Positions 17,435-26,024 of a DNA stretch of 64,000 nt are shown here, one piece after another. The DNA comes from JBCBKL01 sp038521825 (GTDB lineage Bacteria; Pseudomonadota; Alphaproteobacteria; Rhodobacterales; Rhodobacteraceae), in the NCBI GenBank assembly GCA_038521825.1, contig JBCBKL010000006.1, positions 62,001-126,000 on the forward strand, written 5' to 3'. Within the stretch, counting starts at the first letter, position 1, and the number at the start of each line of letters is the position of its first letter. A program made the translations under genes and the position numbers. The notes beneath the pieces are model-generated. The model was not told the origin of the DNA. It worked only from the letters and a program-made list of their open reading frames with translations, and searched no databases.

Positions 17435-18955
17435 CGTCTTGAGCACATCGAATCGAACGAGGCGACGGTTGGATCGCGCGCTATTGTTATTGGCGCCGGG
17501 TTGGGTGGGCTTGCCGCCGCGATGCGCCTTGGTGCGCGGGGATACACAGTAACGGTCATCGACAAACTCGATGTTCCCGGTGGGCGCGGCTCTGCGATTT
17601 GGCAGGATGGCCACCGATTTGACCTTGGGCCGACGATCATTACCGTACCTCAGCTTTATCGCGACTTGTGGGCCACTTGTGGCCGCAATTTCGACGACGA
17701 TGTCACGCTGCGGTCGCTCGATCCGTTTTACGAGATCCGTTGGCCCGATGGTACGAAATTCGTAGCACAACAGGACACTAAGAAGCTCCGCGCGGAGGTC
17801 GCCAAGATTGAGCCGAAGGACGTCGAAGGCTTTGATCGATTTCTGCGTGATAGCGAGCGCCGGTATTGGTTCGGATTCGAAGATCTTGGCCGCAGATCGA
17901 TGCATGAGCTTTGGGAACTCATTAAGGTTCTGCCAACTTTCGCCATGCTGCGCGCCGACCGGTCCGTTTACGCTCATGCCGCACGGCGGTTTCGAAACGA
18001 AAAGCTGCGAATGGCATTCTCGTTCCATCCGCTTTTTATCGGCGGCGACCCGCTGCATGTGACGTCGATGTATATTTTGGTCAGCTACCTCGAAAAGGAA
18101 TTCGGGGTACACTACGCGGTTGGCGGGATCGCGGGTATGGCCGCCAAAATGGCCCGCGTGATCGAGGATCAGGGCGGTACGATGCTGATGAATACTCAGG
18201 TCGAACGTATCGTCGTCCGCGACGGTCGCGCCGCCGGTGTTCGTCTGACCAGCGGCTTGGAGCTGGGCGCGGACGTTGTCGTGTCAAATGCAGATGCAGG
18301 CCACACCTACACCGCGCTTTTGCCGGCCAAGAAGCGGTGGACACCAAAGCGGCTGGGCCGCACCCGGTATTCGATGAGCTTGTTTGTCTGGTACTTCGGC
18401 ACCAAGGGGACGCGTGGGCTTTGGAAGGATGTTGGGCACCATACGATCCTCAATGGGCCGCGCTATCGGGGATTGCTGAAAGATATCTTCATTAAGGGAA
18501 AGCTCGCCGATGACTTCAGCCTTTACGTTCATCGCCCCTCGGTAACCGATCCGAGTGTTGCGCCCGACGGCGACGACACATTCTATGTGCTCAGCCCCGT
18601 GCCACATCTTGGCCATGGTGGCGTCGATTGGACGAAAGAAGCAGAACGATACAAGGCACGGATCCTCAAGGTGCTGGAGGATCAGATGATGCCCGGTTTG
18701 GGGGATCGGATCGTCACCGAGCAGGTCTTTACGCCAGAAACATTCCGCGATCGCTATCTTTCGCCCTTTGGTGCGGGCTTTTCGATCGAGCCGCGCATAC
18801 TGCAAAGCGCATGGTTCAGACCCCACAACGTCAGCGAAGAGCTGCCCGGTCTGTATCTGGTCGGAGCGGGGACCCATCCCGGCGCTGGCGTGCCCGGCGT
18901 GGTCGCGACCGCCGAAGTATTGGATCAACTGGTGCCGGACCCGGTGATGACATGA
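17429..18955 (+). CDS. crtI: Phytoene desaturase
   Basis: A 508-residue FAD enzyme desaturating phytoene to neurosporene (spheroidene pathway). The dinucleotide-binding motif VIGAGLGGLAAAMRLGARG starts at residue 20, followed by the PGGRG motif; the C-terminal LYLVGAGTHPGAGVPGV motif is the family signature. The ATG at 17429 is fixed by an in-frame TAG directly before it, no other ATG/GTG/TTG precedes the FAD motif, and no Shine-Dalgarno is visible. Together with the promoter position this suggests leaderless translation. The stop overlaps crtB (ATGA). Confidence 0.96.
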   Translation: MTRLEHIESNEATVGSRAIVIGAGLGGLAAAMRLGARGYTVTVIDKLDVPGGRGSAIWQDGHRFDLGPTIITVPQLYRDLWATCGRNFDDDVTLRSLDPFYEIRWPDGTKFVAQQDTKKLRAEVAKIEPKDVEGFDRFLRDSERRYWFGFEDLGRRSMHELWELIKVLPTFAMLRADRSVYAHAARRFRNEKLRMAFSFHPLFIGGDPLHVTSMYILVSYLEKEFGVHYAVGGIAGMAAKMARVIEDQGGTMLMNTQVERIVVRDGRAAGVRLTSGLELGADVVVSNADAGHTYTALLPAKKRWTPKRLGRTRYSMSLFVWYFGTKGTRGLWKDVGHHTILNGPRYRGLLKDIFIKGKLADDFSLYVHRPSVTDPSVAPDGDDTFYVLSPVPHLGHGGVDWTKEAERYKARILKVLEDQMMPGLGDRIVTEQVFTPETFRDRYLSPFGAGFSIEPRILQSAWFRPHNVSEELPGLYLVGAGTHPGAGVPGVVATAEVLDQLVPDPVMT

Positions 18956-19983
18956 AAGCTCAAGACCTCGAAGCCTGCCGCGAGGCGATCCGCCACGGAT
19001 CCCTCTCCTTTCATGCCGCATCAAAGCTGTTACCGGCCAAGGTTCGCGATCCGGCACTTGCCCTTTATTCATTCTGCCGCCTCGCGGACGACGAAGTGGA
19101 TCTGAAGGCGCAAAAAACCGAAGCCGTGTTGCGCCTGCGCGATCGGCTTGAGCTGGTTTATCATGGCAAACCGGAAAACGCCGCACCGGACCGTGCTTTC
19201 GCGTCGGTGGTTGAGGCATTCGAAATGCCACGCGCCTTGCCCGACGCTCTTTTGGAAGGTCTCGCGTGGGATGCTCAGGGGCGCAAATATGCATCGCTGT
19301 CAGAAGTCAGAGACTATTCCGCACGTGTTGCCGCCGCTGTTGGCGTGATGATGTGCGTTCTTATGCGGGTTCGTGACCCAGATGCACTGGCGCGGGCCGC
19401 CGATCTGGGTGTCGCGATGCAGCTTACGAACATCGCTCGGGACGTGGGCGAGGATGCCATGGAAAACAGGCTTTATCTGCCGCTCGAGTGGTTGGCAGAT
19501 GCCGGTATCGACCCCGATGAATTCATGGCCAATCCCAAGCCAACAAAAGCGGTTCGCGCGATGGTTCGCAAACTGGTGATGGAAGCAAACCGTCTTTACT
19601 ACCGGTCTGAGGCGGGGATCGGCGCCTTGCCACGACGGTGTCGACCGGGCATATACGCTGCCCGCTACATCTATGCCGGAATTGGCGGACGTCTCAGAGC
19701 GATGGAGTATGACTCGCTTTCAGCGCGGGCGCGAACCTCGAAATTGCAGAAGCTTGGCTGGTTGGGTCAATCGACACTTCACGCAGGGATGACGATGGTG
19801 ATGCCCAAATCAGCAGTCTTGTATGCGAAGCCACTTGATGAGGTGCGCTTTCTTGTCGATGCGGCTGCTTCGGGCGTGAAGGAAACAAGGGGCGATCGGA
19901 TCTTTGAGGCCCTAGCAGCGCTTGAGGCGAAACGCCGAACCGATCGTGCCGCGTTGATCGCCAATCCAGCGCGCCTAGCTTAG
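18952..19983 (+). CDS. crtB: 15-cis-phytoene synthase
   Basis: A 343-residue squalene/phytoene synthase family enzyme that condenses two GGPP to phytoene. The two Asp-rich motifs that bind Mg-diphosphate are visible: DDEVD at 46-50 and NIARDVGED near 162-170. RLYLPLEWL follows as in the family. The ATG at 18952 overlaps the crtI stop (ATGA); the longer in-frame extension from 18628 lies within crtI. The gap to tspO is 5 bases. Confidence 0.96.
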   Translation: MKAQDLEACREAIRHGSLSFHAASKLLPAKVRDPALALYSFCRLADDEVDLKAQKTEAVLRLRDRLELVYHGKPENAAPDRAFASVVEAFEMPRALPDALLEGLAWDAQGRKYASLSEVRDYSARVAAAVGVMMCVLMRVRDPDALARAADLGVAMQLTNIARDVGEDAMENRLYLPLEWLADAGIDPDEFMANPKPTKAVRAMVRKLVMEANRLYYRSEAGIGALPRRCRPGIYAARYIYAGIGGRLRAMEYDSLSARARTSKLQKLGWLGQSTLHAGMTMVMPKSAVLYAKPLDEVRFLVDAAASGVKETRGDRIFEALAALEAKRRTDRAALIANPARLA

Positions 19984-19988
19984 TACGC

Positions 19989-20462
19989 ATGTTCTGGATC
20001 ATCTTCCTGATTTTTCTGGCTGCTTGTTTTGGCGCCGGCGCAACGGGCGGTTTGTTCCCGCCCGGGTCGTGGTACGACGCTTTAAAGAAACCAAGCTGGA
20101 CACCGCCCAACTGGGTCTTTCCGGTAACATGGTTCATTCTATACGGATGCATGGCCGCTGCGGGCGCCAGGGTGGCGCTGCTAGCTGACAGTGGACTGGC
20201 GATGGCTCTTTGGGCGCTTCAGATTGCGTTCAACGGGCTTTGGACGCCGGTATTTTTCGGCCTGCAGAACATCAGGCTTGGCATGGCAGTCATTGCCATT
20301 TTGTGGTTGAGCGTGGCTGCGTGCATGGTTGCACTATGGCGGCTGGATACAATCGCCGGGTTATTTTTCGTACCCTACCTTGCCTGGGTAACGACTGCGG
20401 CGGCACTGAACTGGGGCGTGTGGCGTCTTAACCCCGAAGCGGCTGCCCTATCAACGCGTTAG
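19989..20462 (+). CDS. tspO: TspO/MBR family tryptophan-rich sensory protein
   Basis: A 157-residue protein with five predicted membrane helices and family stretches FPPGSWYDALKKPSWTPPNWVF and WALQIAFNGLWTPVFFGL. In Rhodobacter sphaeroides TspO is an outer-membrane, porphyrin-binding protein that dampens photopigment gene expression in oxygen. Located 5 bases after crtB in the same operon, as in Rhodobacter. The last 4 bases overlap crtC on the opposite strand. Confidence 0.93.
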   Translation: MFWIIFLIFLAACFGAGATGGLFPPGSWYDALKKPSWTPPNWVFPVTWFILYGCMAAAGARVALLADSGLAMALWALQIAFNGLWTPVFFGLQNIRLGMAVIAILWLSVAACMVALWRLDTIAGLFFVPYLAWVTTAAALNWGVWRLNPEAAALSTR

Positions 20463-21394
20463 AAACTCCAGCCTGCCTTGCGTGGGACCCTGACAGCAAG
20501 CATGGGTTTGAGCAAAGGCGATCTGAAACGCCGCAGATCGAGTGCTTCGTGGACGCCGGTCGTTTCCTGCCCATCAAGGCGCGTTGTCACCGCCGACCGG
20601 GTGTAGAACGGTGCATCAAGCATGGGCCGAGCCTGGCGCGGGTGGAATCCGTGATCGGCCCTGGTTTCCCGTCTCACAGCCCAGAGGGATCTGGGTAGCC
20701 TTGCTTTTGGAGGCAACTTCACCGTTTGCGCGGTGCCTGAAGCATCGAACTGGAAGCCTGCCGCCAAGTGGGATCCGTCAAGCCGCTCTGCATCGTAGAA
20801 ACAAGTCGCGCCTTCGCCGGTTGGAAACCGGCCCCACGTCCAGTAGCCAAAGTCTTCCTCCAGCGCGCGGGTACCGAAATTCGCGTCGAAGTAACCCTCA
20901 CCGTCCCACTGCCAACCCGGTCGGTCGATATCGACTTCGATCTTTGAGCGGGGTGCGAAGGGCCGCCAGATATGGCTGTCATCCTTGGTGAGCGGTAACT
21001 CCACTTCAGTGATCGCGGTCGGAACGATCCGGATTTGGCCCCTGATCCGATTGACCCACGGCCACGACGACCATTCGTCAACATCGATAGCGAGCGTGTC
21101 ACCCATCCACCGCAGCATGGATGGCCCGACCTCAAGTCGCGAGGCTGTCTGGCGGAGCGCCGAAGCGCCCCGATCCGTCATCGTAAACCGACCACCTGGC
21201 CCGTAAGTTGCGACATTGATGCAGACGTGGTTCTGCGGGTTCTTTCGGCCAGACCAACGGTACCACGGTGAAAAGACCGACCCGATAAAACCGATGACGG
21301 AAATGGCCCTTGTCCCGTCCGCGCTCAGGCCGTCGACATACCACCACGCATAGCCGTTTGGGCAGACGTCGACATTGAAGTTTGGTCTCTCAAG
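20459..21394 (-). CDS. crtC: Carotenoid 1,2-hydratase (hydroxyneurosporene synthase)
   Basis: Adds water to the 1,2 double bond of neurosporene and related carotenes. Homology runs from about 21385 (FNVDVCPNGYAWWYVDGLS) through IGFIGSVFSPWYRWSG, NHVCINVATYGP and EEDFGYWTWGRFP to the stop. The start is unresolved: there is no ATG, GTG or TTG in frame near the beginning of homology. The nearest in-frame ATG (21673) would add about 93 non-homologous residues wholly inside crtD. A CTG at 21328 overlaps the crtD TGA (CTGA) like other couplings here but would remove the conserved GYAWWYVD block. The given 5' end is therefore an estimate. The gene overlaps crtD by roughly 70 bases. Confidence 0.85.
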   Translation of the reverse strand, partial: LERPNFNVDVCPNGYAWWYVDGLSADGTRAISVIGFIGSVFSPWYRWSGRKNPQNHVCINVATYGPGGRFTMTDRGASALRQTASRLEVGPSMLRWMGDTLAIDVDEWSSWPWVNRIRGQIRIVPTAITEVELPLTKDDSHIWRPFAPRSKIEVDIDRPGWQWDGEGYFDANFGTRALEEDFGYWTWGRFPTGEGATCFYDAERLDGSHLAAGFQFDASGTAQTVKLPPKARLPRSLWAVRRETRADHGFHPRQARPMLDAPFYTRSAVTTRLDGQETTGVHEALDLRRFRSPLLKPMLAVRVPRKAGWSF

Positions 21395-22857
21395 ATCGCA
21401 TCGACCGCGTGCCTCGCGGAGAGCGCCGCCATCGGAACCCCTGCGCCCGGATGTGTCCCGCCACCCACCAGATACAGGTTCGGGATCTGCGTGCGGGCGC
21501 GGGGGCGCTTCAGCGATGCGGTCAGGCCATGCGGTGTCTGCCCGTAAAGCGCGCCGCAAGTCGCGGGGAACATCGCGTTGAACATCGCTGGCGTCGTCAC
21601 TGTCTCCGGGCCCGGGGTCGGCGAGAAAGTCATCCCGAAGCGCGCCATCTTCTGCATGATCTGATGATGCCATTGGTCAATGTCCTTTGCAGGTTCCGGG
21701 TCTGGGGGAGCGTTGGTAATGATCTCGAAGCGTTCGATGGACTGGGGTTCTTCTGTTTGACCGCGATCCAACGCGCAGAGATAGATCGACGGGTTGGCCG
21801 GGATGCGACCGGCCATTAGATCGTCGAATTCCTGATCGGCGTTCTGGTCGAAAAAAATGTTGTGGTGTGACAGCTCGGGGCCGGCGGGTTTGGCGGCAAA
21901 ACTGTGTACACGGGCCGAAAAGCTTCGGGGGAGGTCCGCGGTCTGCGAAGCAATCGCGGTCAATGAAGATCCAAGTTCGCCTGTGGCGAGCGCGCGTGGG
22001 TCACCGCCAAAAACAACTAGATCACAGGCCACCCTGTCACCGTCCGCCAAATGCACAGCGCGGACCAGTCCGCCTTGCATTTCCAGACGCTCCACATGTG
22101 CCTCGGTTTTTATTTCAACACCAGCACGGGTCAATAGCATCGCGATGGCTTCGACCAGACGATGCATGCCTCCCTCGACAATCCAGACGCCTTGCGCCTC
22201 TGCCTGCCAGATCAGTGACAGGATGGCGGGCGAATGCCCCGGGCTGCCGCCGACATAGGTTGCATATCGTCCAAAAAGCTGGCGCAGCCGCGGATCAGAA
22301 AAGCTGCGTTTGAGCAGTTGTTTCATTGTTGAAAGCGGTGCCATCGCCGGAATGAGCCTTGGGCTCGACAACACCGACCCGGCAAGCGCGGCGATGTTTG
22401 GATCGGCTGCCTGCATCATCGGTGTGTCGAATGCCTCGAACAGACGCTGGGTCCGAGCGCAGAATGTTTCGAATTGCAGTCTAGTCTTTGCGCCCGCGAG
22501 TGCCTGAACAGCCTCAGCCGTTTTGTCCTGGTCCCGATATAGGTCCAGTGTCGATCCGTCAGGCCAGAAATGACGCGCGATGACCTCGTTCTGAACGAGA
22601 TTTACGTGCTCTTCGAGTTTCGCACCGAAACAGGCAAAAAGGTCGTCGAACACATGCCGAAGAGTCAGAACGGTCGGCCCGGCATCGATTGGGCCGGCGT
22701 CGCTGGGCACCGTTCGGATCTTGCCGCCCAGCCATGGATGCCGCTCAAGTATCGTGACGCGATAGCCCAAAGCACGCAGACGCATGGCTGCAGCGAGGCT
22801 ACCGATACCGGCCCCGATCACCATCACATGGTCACTACAATGTTCCGTCTTCAGCAT
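21325..22857 (-). CDS. crtD: Methoxyneurosporene (1-hydroxycarotenoid 3,4-) desaturase
   Basis: A 510-residue FAD-dependent carotenoid desaturase paralogous to CrtI, introducing the 3,4 double bond of demethylspheroidene/spheroidene. The FAD motif VIGAGIGSLAAAMRLRALG is near the N-terminus, LGGKIRTV follows, and the C-terminal motif LYLVGGGTHPGAGVPMAAL is present. The last 20 or so residues (TSMSTSAQTAMRGGMSTA) are not desaturase-like because this DNA also codes the CrtC start region in another frame. Transcribed leftward from the crtD/crtE PpsR region. Confidence 0.95.
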   Translation of the reverse strand: MLKTEHCSDHVMVIGAGIGSLAAAMRLRALGYRVTILERHPWLGGKIRTVPSDAGPIDAGPTVLTLRHVFDDLFACFGAKLEEHVNLVQNEVIARHFWPDGSTLDLYRDQDKTAEAVQALAGAKTRLQFETFCARTQRLFEAFDTPMMQAADPNIAALAGSVLSSPRLIPAMAPLSTMKQLLKRSFSDPRLRQLFGRYATYVGGSPGHSPAILSLIWQAEAQGVWIVEGGMHRLVEAIAMLLTRAGVEIKTEAHVERLEMQGGLVRAVHLADGDRVACDLVVFGGDPRALATGELGSSLTAIASQTADLPRSFSARVHSFAAKPAGPELSHHNIFFDQNADQEFDDLMAGRIPANPSIYLCALDRGQTEEPQSIERFEIITNAPPDPEPAKDIDQWHHQIMQKMARFGMTFSPTPGPETVTTPAMFNAMFPATCGALYGQTPHGLTASLKRPRARTQIPNLYLVGGGTHPGAGVPMAALSARHAVDAILRDQTSMSTSAQTAMRGGMSTA

Positions 22858-22908
22858 AGGCAGGCGTCTTTTCTCAGGCTGCGCAATTGTTGACTCGTAG
22901 TATCAATG

Positions 22909-22926
22909 TGTCCAGTATCATTTACA
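22909..22926. promoter_or_regulatory. PpsR/CrtJ binding site 1, crtD-crtE
   Basis: TGT (22909-22911), 12 bases, ACA (22924-22926). Lies between divergent crtD and crtE. Confidence 0.78.
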
Positions 22927-22932
22927 GTTAGG

Positions 22933-22950
22933 TGTCTGATCAAGATGACA
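22933..22950. promoter_or_regulatory. PpsR/CrtJ binding site 2, crtD-crtE
   Basis: TGT (22933-22935), 12 bases, ACA (22948-22950), 6 bases after site 1 and 24 bases ahead of the crtE ATG. Clear -35/-10 hexamers for crtE could not be fixed; TTTACA at 22921 is the best -35 candidate. Confidence 0.75.
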
Positions 22951-22973
22951 TCAGGCAGCAAGGGACCCCGAAT

Positions 22974-23846
22974 ATGCCGATGACCACCCGTATCGAAGCC
23001 GCCCTTGGCAACGCCATCGCGATAGGTCAGGGCAGGGGGCCAGTGCCCCAGCGACTTGCCTCAGCGCTAGACTATGCGACGTCTCCGGGTGGCGCGCGCA
23101 TTCGGCCCACGATCTGCATGTCCGTCGCCATGGCATGTGGTGATGATCAGCCTGAGCTGGCGGATGCCGCAGCCGCAGCCCTCGAACTTATTCATTGCGC
23201 AAGCCTCGTTCATGACGATCTGCCTTGCTTTGACGATGCCGACGTTCGTCGCGGCAAACCCAGTGTTCACAACGCCTATTCCGAGCCATTGGCCGTTCTG
23301 ACCGGGGACAGTCTTATTGTATTGGCGTTCGAGGTGCTTGCCCGCCGGTCTTCGGTGGCACCCGACCGTGTTGGTCAGCTGGTGCTGACGCTGGCCCAGC
23401 GAACTGGCATGCCGGGTGGTATCTGTGCTGGGCAGGGTTGGGAAAGCGAGGAAAACGTCGATCTTAGCGCCTATCATATGGCCAAGACCGGATCGCTTTT
23501 CATTGCCGCGACCCAGATGGGGGCTATCGCGGCGGGTCAAGAGGGTGAGCCGTGGCTGGAACTGGGTGCGCGGATTGGTGAGGCCTTTCAGGTCGCTGAT
23601 GACCTGCGGGACGCGCTTTATGATGAAAATACGCTTGGTAAACCTGCCGGTCAGGACGACCTTCACGGGCGGCCGAATGCGGTGGCCGAGTTGGGCGTGT
23701 CCGGCGCGATCCAGCGGCTGAAGGATAGTCTGGGCGGCGCGATTGCCTCGATCCCATCCTGCCCGGGTGAGGCCGCGCTGGCTGAGATGGTCCGCCGCTA
23801 CGCCGAGCGGCTAACGCCGGTTGCACCCGCCCACGGCAATGTCTGA
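22974..23846 (+). CDS. crtE: Geranylgeranyl diphosphate synthase
   Basis: A 290-residue polyprenyl synthase making GGPP for both carotenoids and the bacteriochlorophyll tail. The first Asp-rich motif DDLPCFDDAD is at 81-90 and the second DDLRD is in the C-terminal third. ATG 22974 is chosen because AAGGG is about 9 bases upstream and the sequence then begins MPMTTRIEAAL, the usual family start. An upstream in-frame GTG (22932) lies inside the second PpsR site and is unlikely. The end overlaps crtF by 8 bases. Confidence 0.93.
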   Translation: MPMTTRIEAALGNAIAIGQGRGPVPQRLASALDYATSPGGARIRPTICMSVAMACGDDQPELADAAAAALELIHCASLVHDDLPCFDDADVRRGKPSVHNAYSEPLAVLTGDSLIVLAFEVLARRSSVAPDRVGQLVLTLAQRTGMPGGICAGQGWESEENVDLSAYHMAKTGSLFIAATQMGAIAAGQEGEPWLELGARIGEAFQVADDLRDALYDENTLGKPAGQDDLHGRPNAVAELGVSGAIQRLKDSLGGAIASIPSCPGEAALAEMVRRYAERLTPVAPAHGNV

Positions 23847-24954
23847 CGCAAGTGCACCGTGGAGGGGCGGGTGGTTCAATCGCCTTGTCGCGCGACCGGG
23901 CTTTCAAAGCTGGGCCTCTCGATTTCCTCTGACAAGACACTCGGCCCGCGCTGACGGGGCCGCAATTTTCGATATCGTGCAGGGGTTTGTTGCGTCTCAA
24001 GCGCTTGTCGCACTCGTCGAGTTGGGTGTTCTGGAACGCCTGAGAGGCGGAGCGAAGAGCGCCGAAAGTCTGGGTGACGCTTGCGATGTTCCCGCAGATC
24101 GCATGGAGATCCTCGTTCGGGCCGGGACCGCACTCGGGTTCCTGAAACGCCGGCGAGATGGTCGATTTGGTTTGTCGCGCAAGGGTGCCGCAGTGCTTGG
24201 CGTCCCCGGCCTGACATCAATGATCCGTCATCACACCGCATTATATGATGACCTGCGCGACCCTGTCGCCCTGTTGCGCGGCGATACGGGATCGACCCAG
24301 CTGGCCAAGTTTTGGCCCTATGTTTTTGGAGCCGACGGTACGGTGCCGGAAGATGTGGCTGAAACCTATTCTGACCTGATGGCACAGTCACAACTTCTGG
24401 TGGCCCAAGATACGCTTCAGGCGGTGAACCTCAAAGAGACGGGGCATTTGCTGGATATCGGAGGGGGCACCGGTGCATTTCTTGAGGCAGCGGGCCGTAA
24501 GTACCGGCACCTGGAAATGACCTTGTTTGATTTGCCGCAGGTTGTTCAACAGGCGCGGGCGCGTTTTGACAATGGTGGAATTTTGGAACGTGCCTCCATC
24601 GTACCCGGATCATTCCGGTCTGACGACGTTCCTGATGGTGCTGACGCGATCTCGCTGGTGCGGGTGCTTTATGATCACGCCGATGACACGGTTGTGGATC
24701 TGCTGGCCAAGGCATACGCAGCGCTACCCGAAGGCGGCCGCCTTATTGTGTCCGAACCCATGAGCGGCGGATCACGGCCGGACCGGATCTGCGATGTCTA
24801 CTTCGCTTTCTACACGATGGCCATGCAGACAGGTCGGACCCGGTCGATCGATGAAGTTCAAAGGCTGTGTGAAGCGGTGGGGTTCCGGCAGTTTGTGGCG
24901 CCGAAAGTGCATCGCCCGTTCGTGACGAGCGTGCTGATTGCCATCAAAACATAA
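23839..24954 (+). CDS. crtF: Demethylspheroidene O-methyltransferase
   Basis: A 371-residue SAM-dependent O-methyltransferase that methylates the 1-hydroxyl of demethylspheroidene. The N-terminal half has the dimerisation/winged-helix fold common to plant-type O-methyltransferases; the SAM site LLDIGGGTGAFLEAA is near residue 210. The C-terminal DVYFAFYTMAMQTGRTRS matches the family. ATG at 23839 overlaps the crtE stop. Operon with crtE; a PpsR-flanked promoter for bchC follows. Confidence 0.93.
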   Translation: MSDASAPWRGGWFNRLVARPGFQSWASRFPLTRHSARADGAAIFDIVQGFVASQALVALVELGVLERLRGGAKSAESLGDACDVPADRMEILVRAGTALGFLKRRRDGRFGLSRKGAAVLGVPGLTSMIRHHTALYDDLRDPVALLRGDTGSTQLAKFWPYVFGADGTVPEDVAETYSDLMAQSQLLVAQDTLQAVNLKETGHLLDIGGGTGAFLEAAGRKYRHLEMTLFDLPQVVQQARARFDNGGILERASIVPGSFRSDDVPDGADAISLVRVLYDHADDTVVDLLAKAYAALPEGGRLIVSEPMSGGSRPDRICDVYFAFYTMAMQTGRTRSIDEVQRLCEAVGFRQFVAPKVHRPFVTSVLIAIKT

Positions 24955-24971
24955 ATAACCTGTCACCAAAG

Positions 24972-24989
24972 TGTCTATTCTATTTGACA
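24972..24989. promoter_or_regulatory. PpsR/CrtJ binding site 1, bchC promoter
   Basis: TGT (24972-24974), 12 bases, ACA (24987-24989). The right half overlaps the TTGACA -35 hexamer. Confidence 0.85.
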
Positions 24990-25011
24990 CATTTAGCTGT
25001 CCATTTAGAAT
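24984..25011 (+). promoter_or_regulatory. bchC promoter (sigma-70 type)
   Basis: TTGACA (24984-24989), 16-base spacer, TAGAAT (25006-25011). Transcription should start near 25018, about 58 bases before the bchC ATG. The -35 and -10 each sit inside a PpsR palindrome, the same design as the studied Rhodobacter capsulatus bchC promoter. It should drive bchCXYZ and puf readthrough. Confidence 0.75.
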
Positions 25012-25015
25012 GACA
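24998..25015. promoter_or_regulatory. PpsR/CrtJ binding site 2, bchC promoter
   Basis: TGT (24998-25000), 12 bases, ACA (25013-25015), exactly 8 bases after site 1 and covering the -10 hexamer. Confidence 0.85.
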
Positions 25016-25075
25016 ACAAAGAAGAACCCCCACAGGCTGAGTCTCATCATGCCTTTGCGGGCAGGGAGGTAACGC

Positions 25076-26023
25076 ATGGAGGTCAACTTGGAAACGACCG
25101 CCATCTTGCTAAAAGGTCCGAAGGATCTGGAGCTTGCGGATCTGGCAATCACCGCGCCGGGGCCCGGCGACCTTGTCATTCAAATCACCCATTCCGGTAT
25201 TTCGACAGGTACGGAAAAGCTGTTCTGGACCGGAGAGATGCCTCCGTTCCCCGGCATGGGTTATCCGCTCGTCCCGGGATACGAGGCCGTTGGTGAAGTA
25301 GTCGAGGCCGGCGTTTTGACCGGTTTTCGCACCGGCGAACGTGTTTTTGTCCCGGGTGCCAACTGCTTCGAAGGCGCACACGGGCTCTTTGGCGGTGCGT
25401 CGCATCTGGTCGTTACCGACAGTGAGCGTGTGATCCGGATTGACCGTGATCTCGGTGCCGAGGGTGCTCTGCTGGCGCTGGCGGCAACGGCCCGTCACGC
25501 AATGGCCGGCATGAACAAGACGATGCCCGACCTTATTGTCGGTCATGGCGTTCTTGGTCGTCTGCTCGCGCGGCTGACGATTGCCGCCGGTGCTCCTGCT
25601 CCGACGGTTTGGGAAATCGATCCCGACCGGATGGACGGAACCATGGGTTACAACGTTGTCTCACCCGATCAGGACCCACGCCACGACTATTCAGCGATCT
25701 ATGATGCATCAGGCAACGGCTCGCTGTTGAACGACCTCGTTTCACGGATCAGGCGTGGCGGCGAGGTGGTTCTGGCGGGATTCTACTCCGAACCGCTGTC
25801 ATTCGCCTTTCCGCCAGCCTTTATGAAAGAGGCTCGTTTCCGCGTCGCTGCCGAGTGGAGCAAGGGCGATCTATCGGCCACCCGCGCTCTTGTTGAAAGC
25901 GGTGCGCTCAGTCTCGGCGGTCTTATCACGCATCGCGCAAAACCTACGGATGCCCGTGCCGCCTACAAGCAGGCGTTTGAGGATCCGTCATGCCTGAAGA
26001 TGATCCTGGATTGGGAGCAATAA
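25076..26023 (+). CDS. bchC: 3-hydroxyethyl bacteriochlorophyllide a dehydrogenase
   Basis: A 315-residue zinc-free-looking medium-chain dehydrogenase family protein that oxidises the C3-hydroxyethyl group to acetyl, a last step to bacteriochlorophyllide a. Features seen: SGISTGTEKLFWTGEMPPFPGMGYPLVPGYEAVGEV-type N-terminal half and a nucleotide-binding half (LIVGHGVLGRLLARL). GGGAGG lies 7 bases before the ATG. A PpsR-controlled promoter is directly upstream; bchX begins one base after the stop. Confidence 0.95.
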   Translation: MEVNLETTAILLKGPKDLELADLAITAPGPGDLVIQITHSGISTGTEKLFWTGEMPPFPGMGYPLVPGYEAVGEVVEAGVLTGFRTGERVFVPGANCFEGAHGLFGGASHLVVTDSERVIRIDRDLGAEGALLALAATARHAMAGMNKTMPDLIVGHGVLGRLLARLTIAAGAPAPTVWEIDPDRMDGTMGYNVVSPDQDPRHDYSAIYDASGNGSLLNDLVSRIRRGGEVVLAGFYSEPLSFAFPPAFMKEARFRVAAEWSKGDLSATRALVESGALSLGGLITHRAKPTDARAAYKQAFEDPSCLKMILDWEQ

Positions 26024-26024
26024 G

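Noticed and set aside
20459..21673. Full 404-codon reading frame as crtC
   Set aside because: The first 93 or so codons lie inside crtD, show no hydratase homology and give arginine/aspartate-rich composition typical of a shadow frame.
22932..22973. GTG start for crtE adding 14 residues
   Set aside because: It lies in the second PpsR palindrome, has no ribosome site, and the homologous N-terminus begins at the ATG 22974, which has AAGGG upstream.
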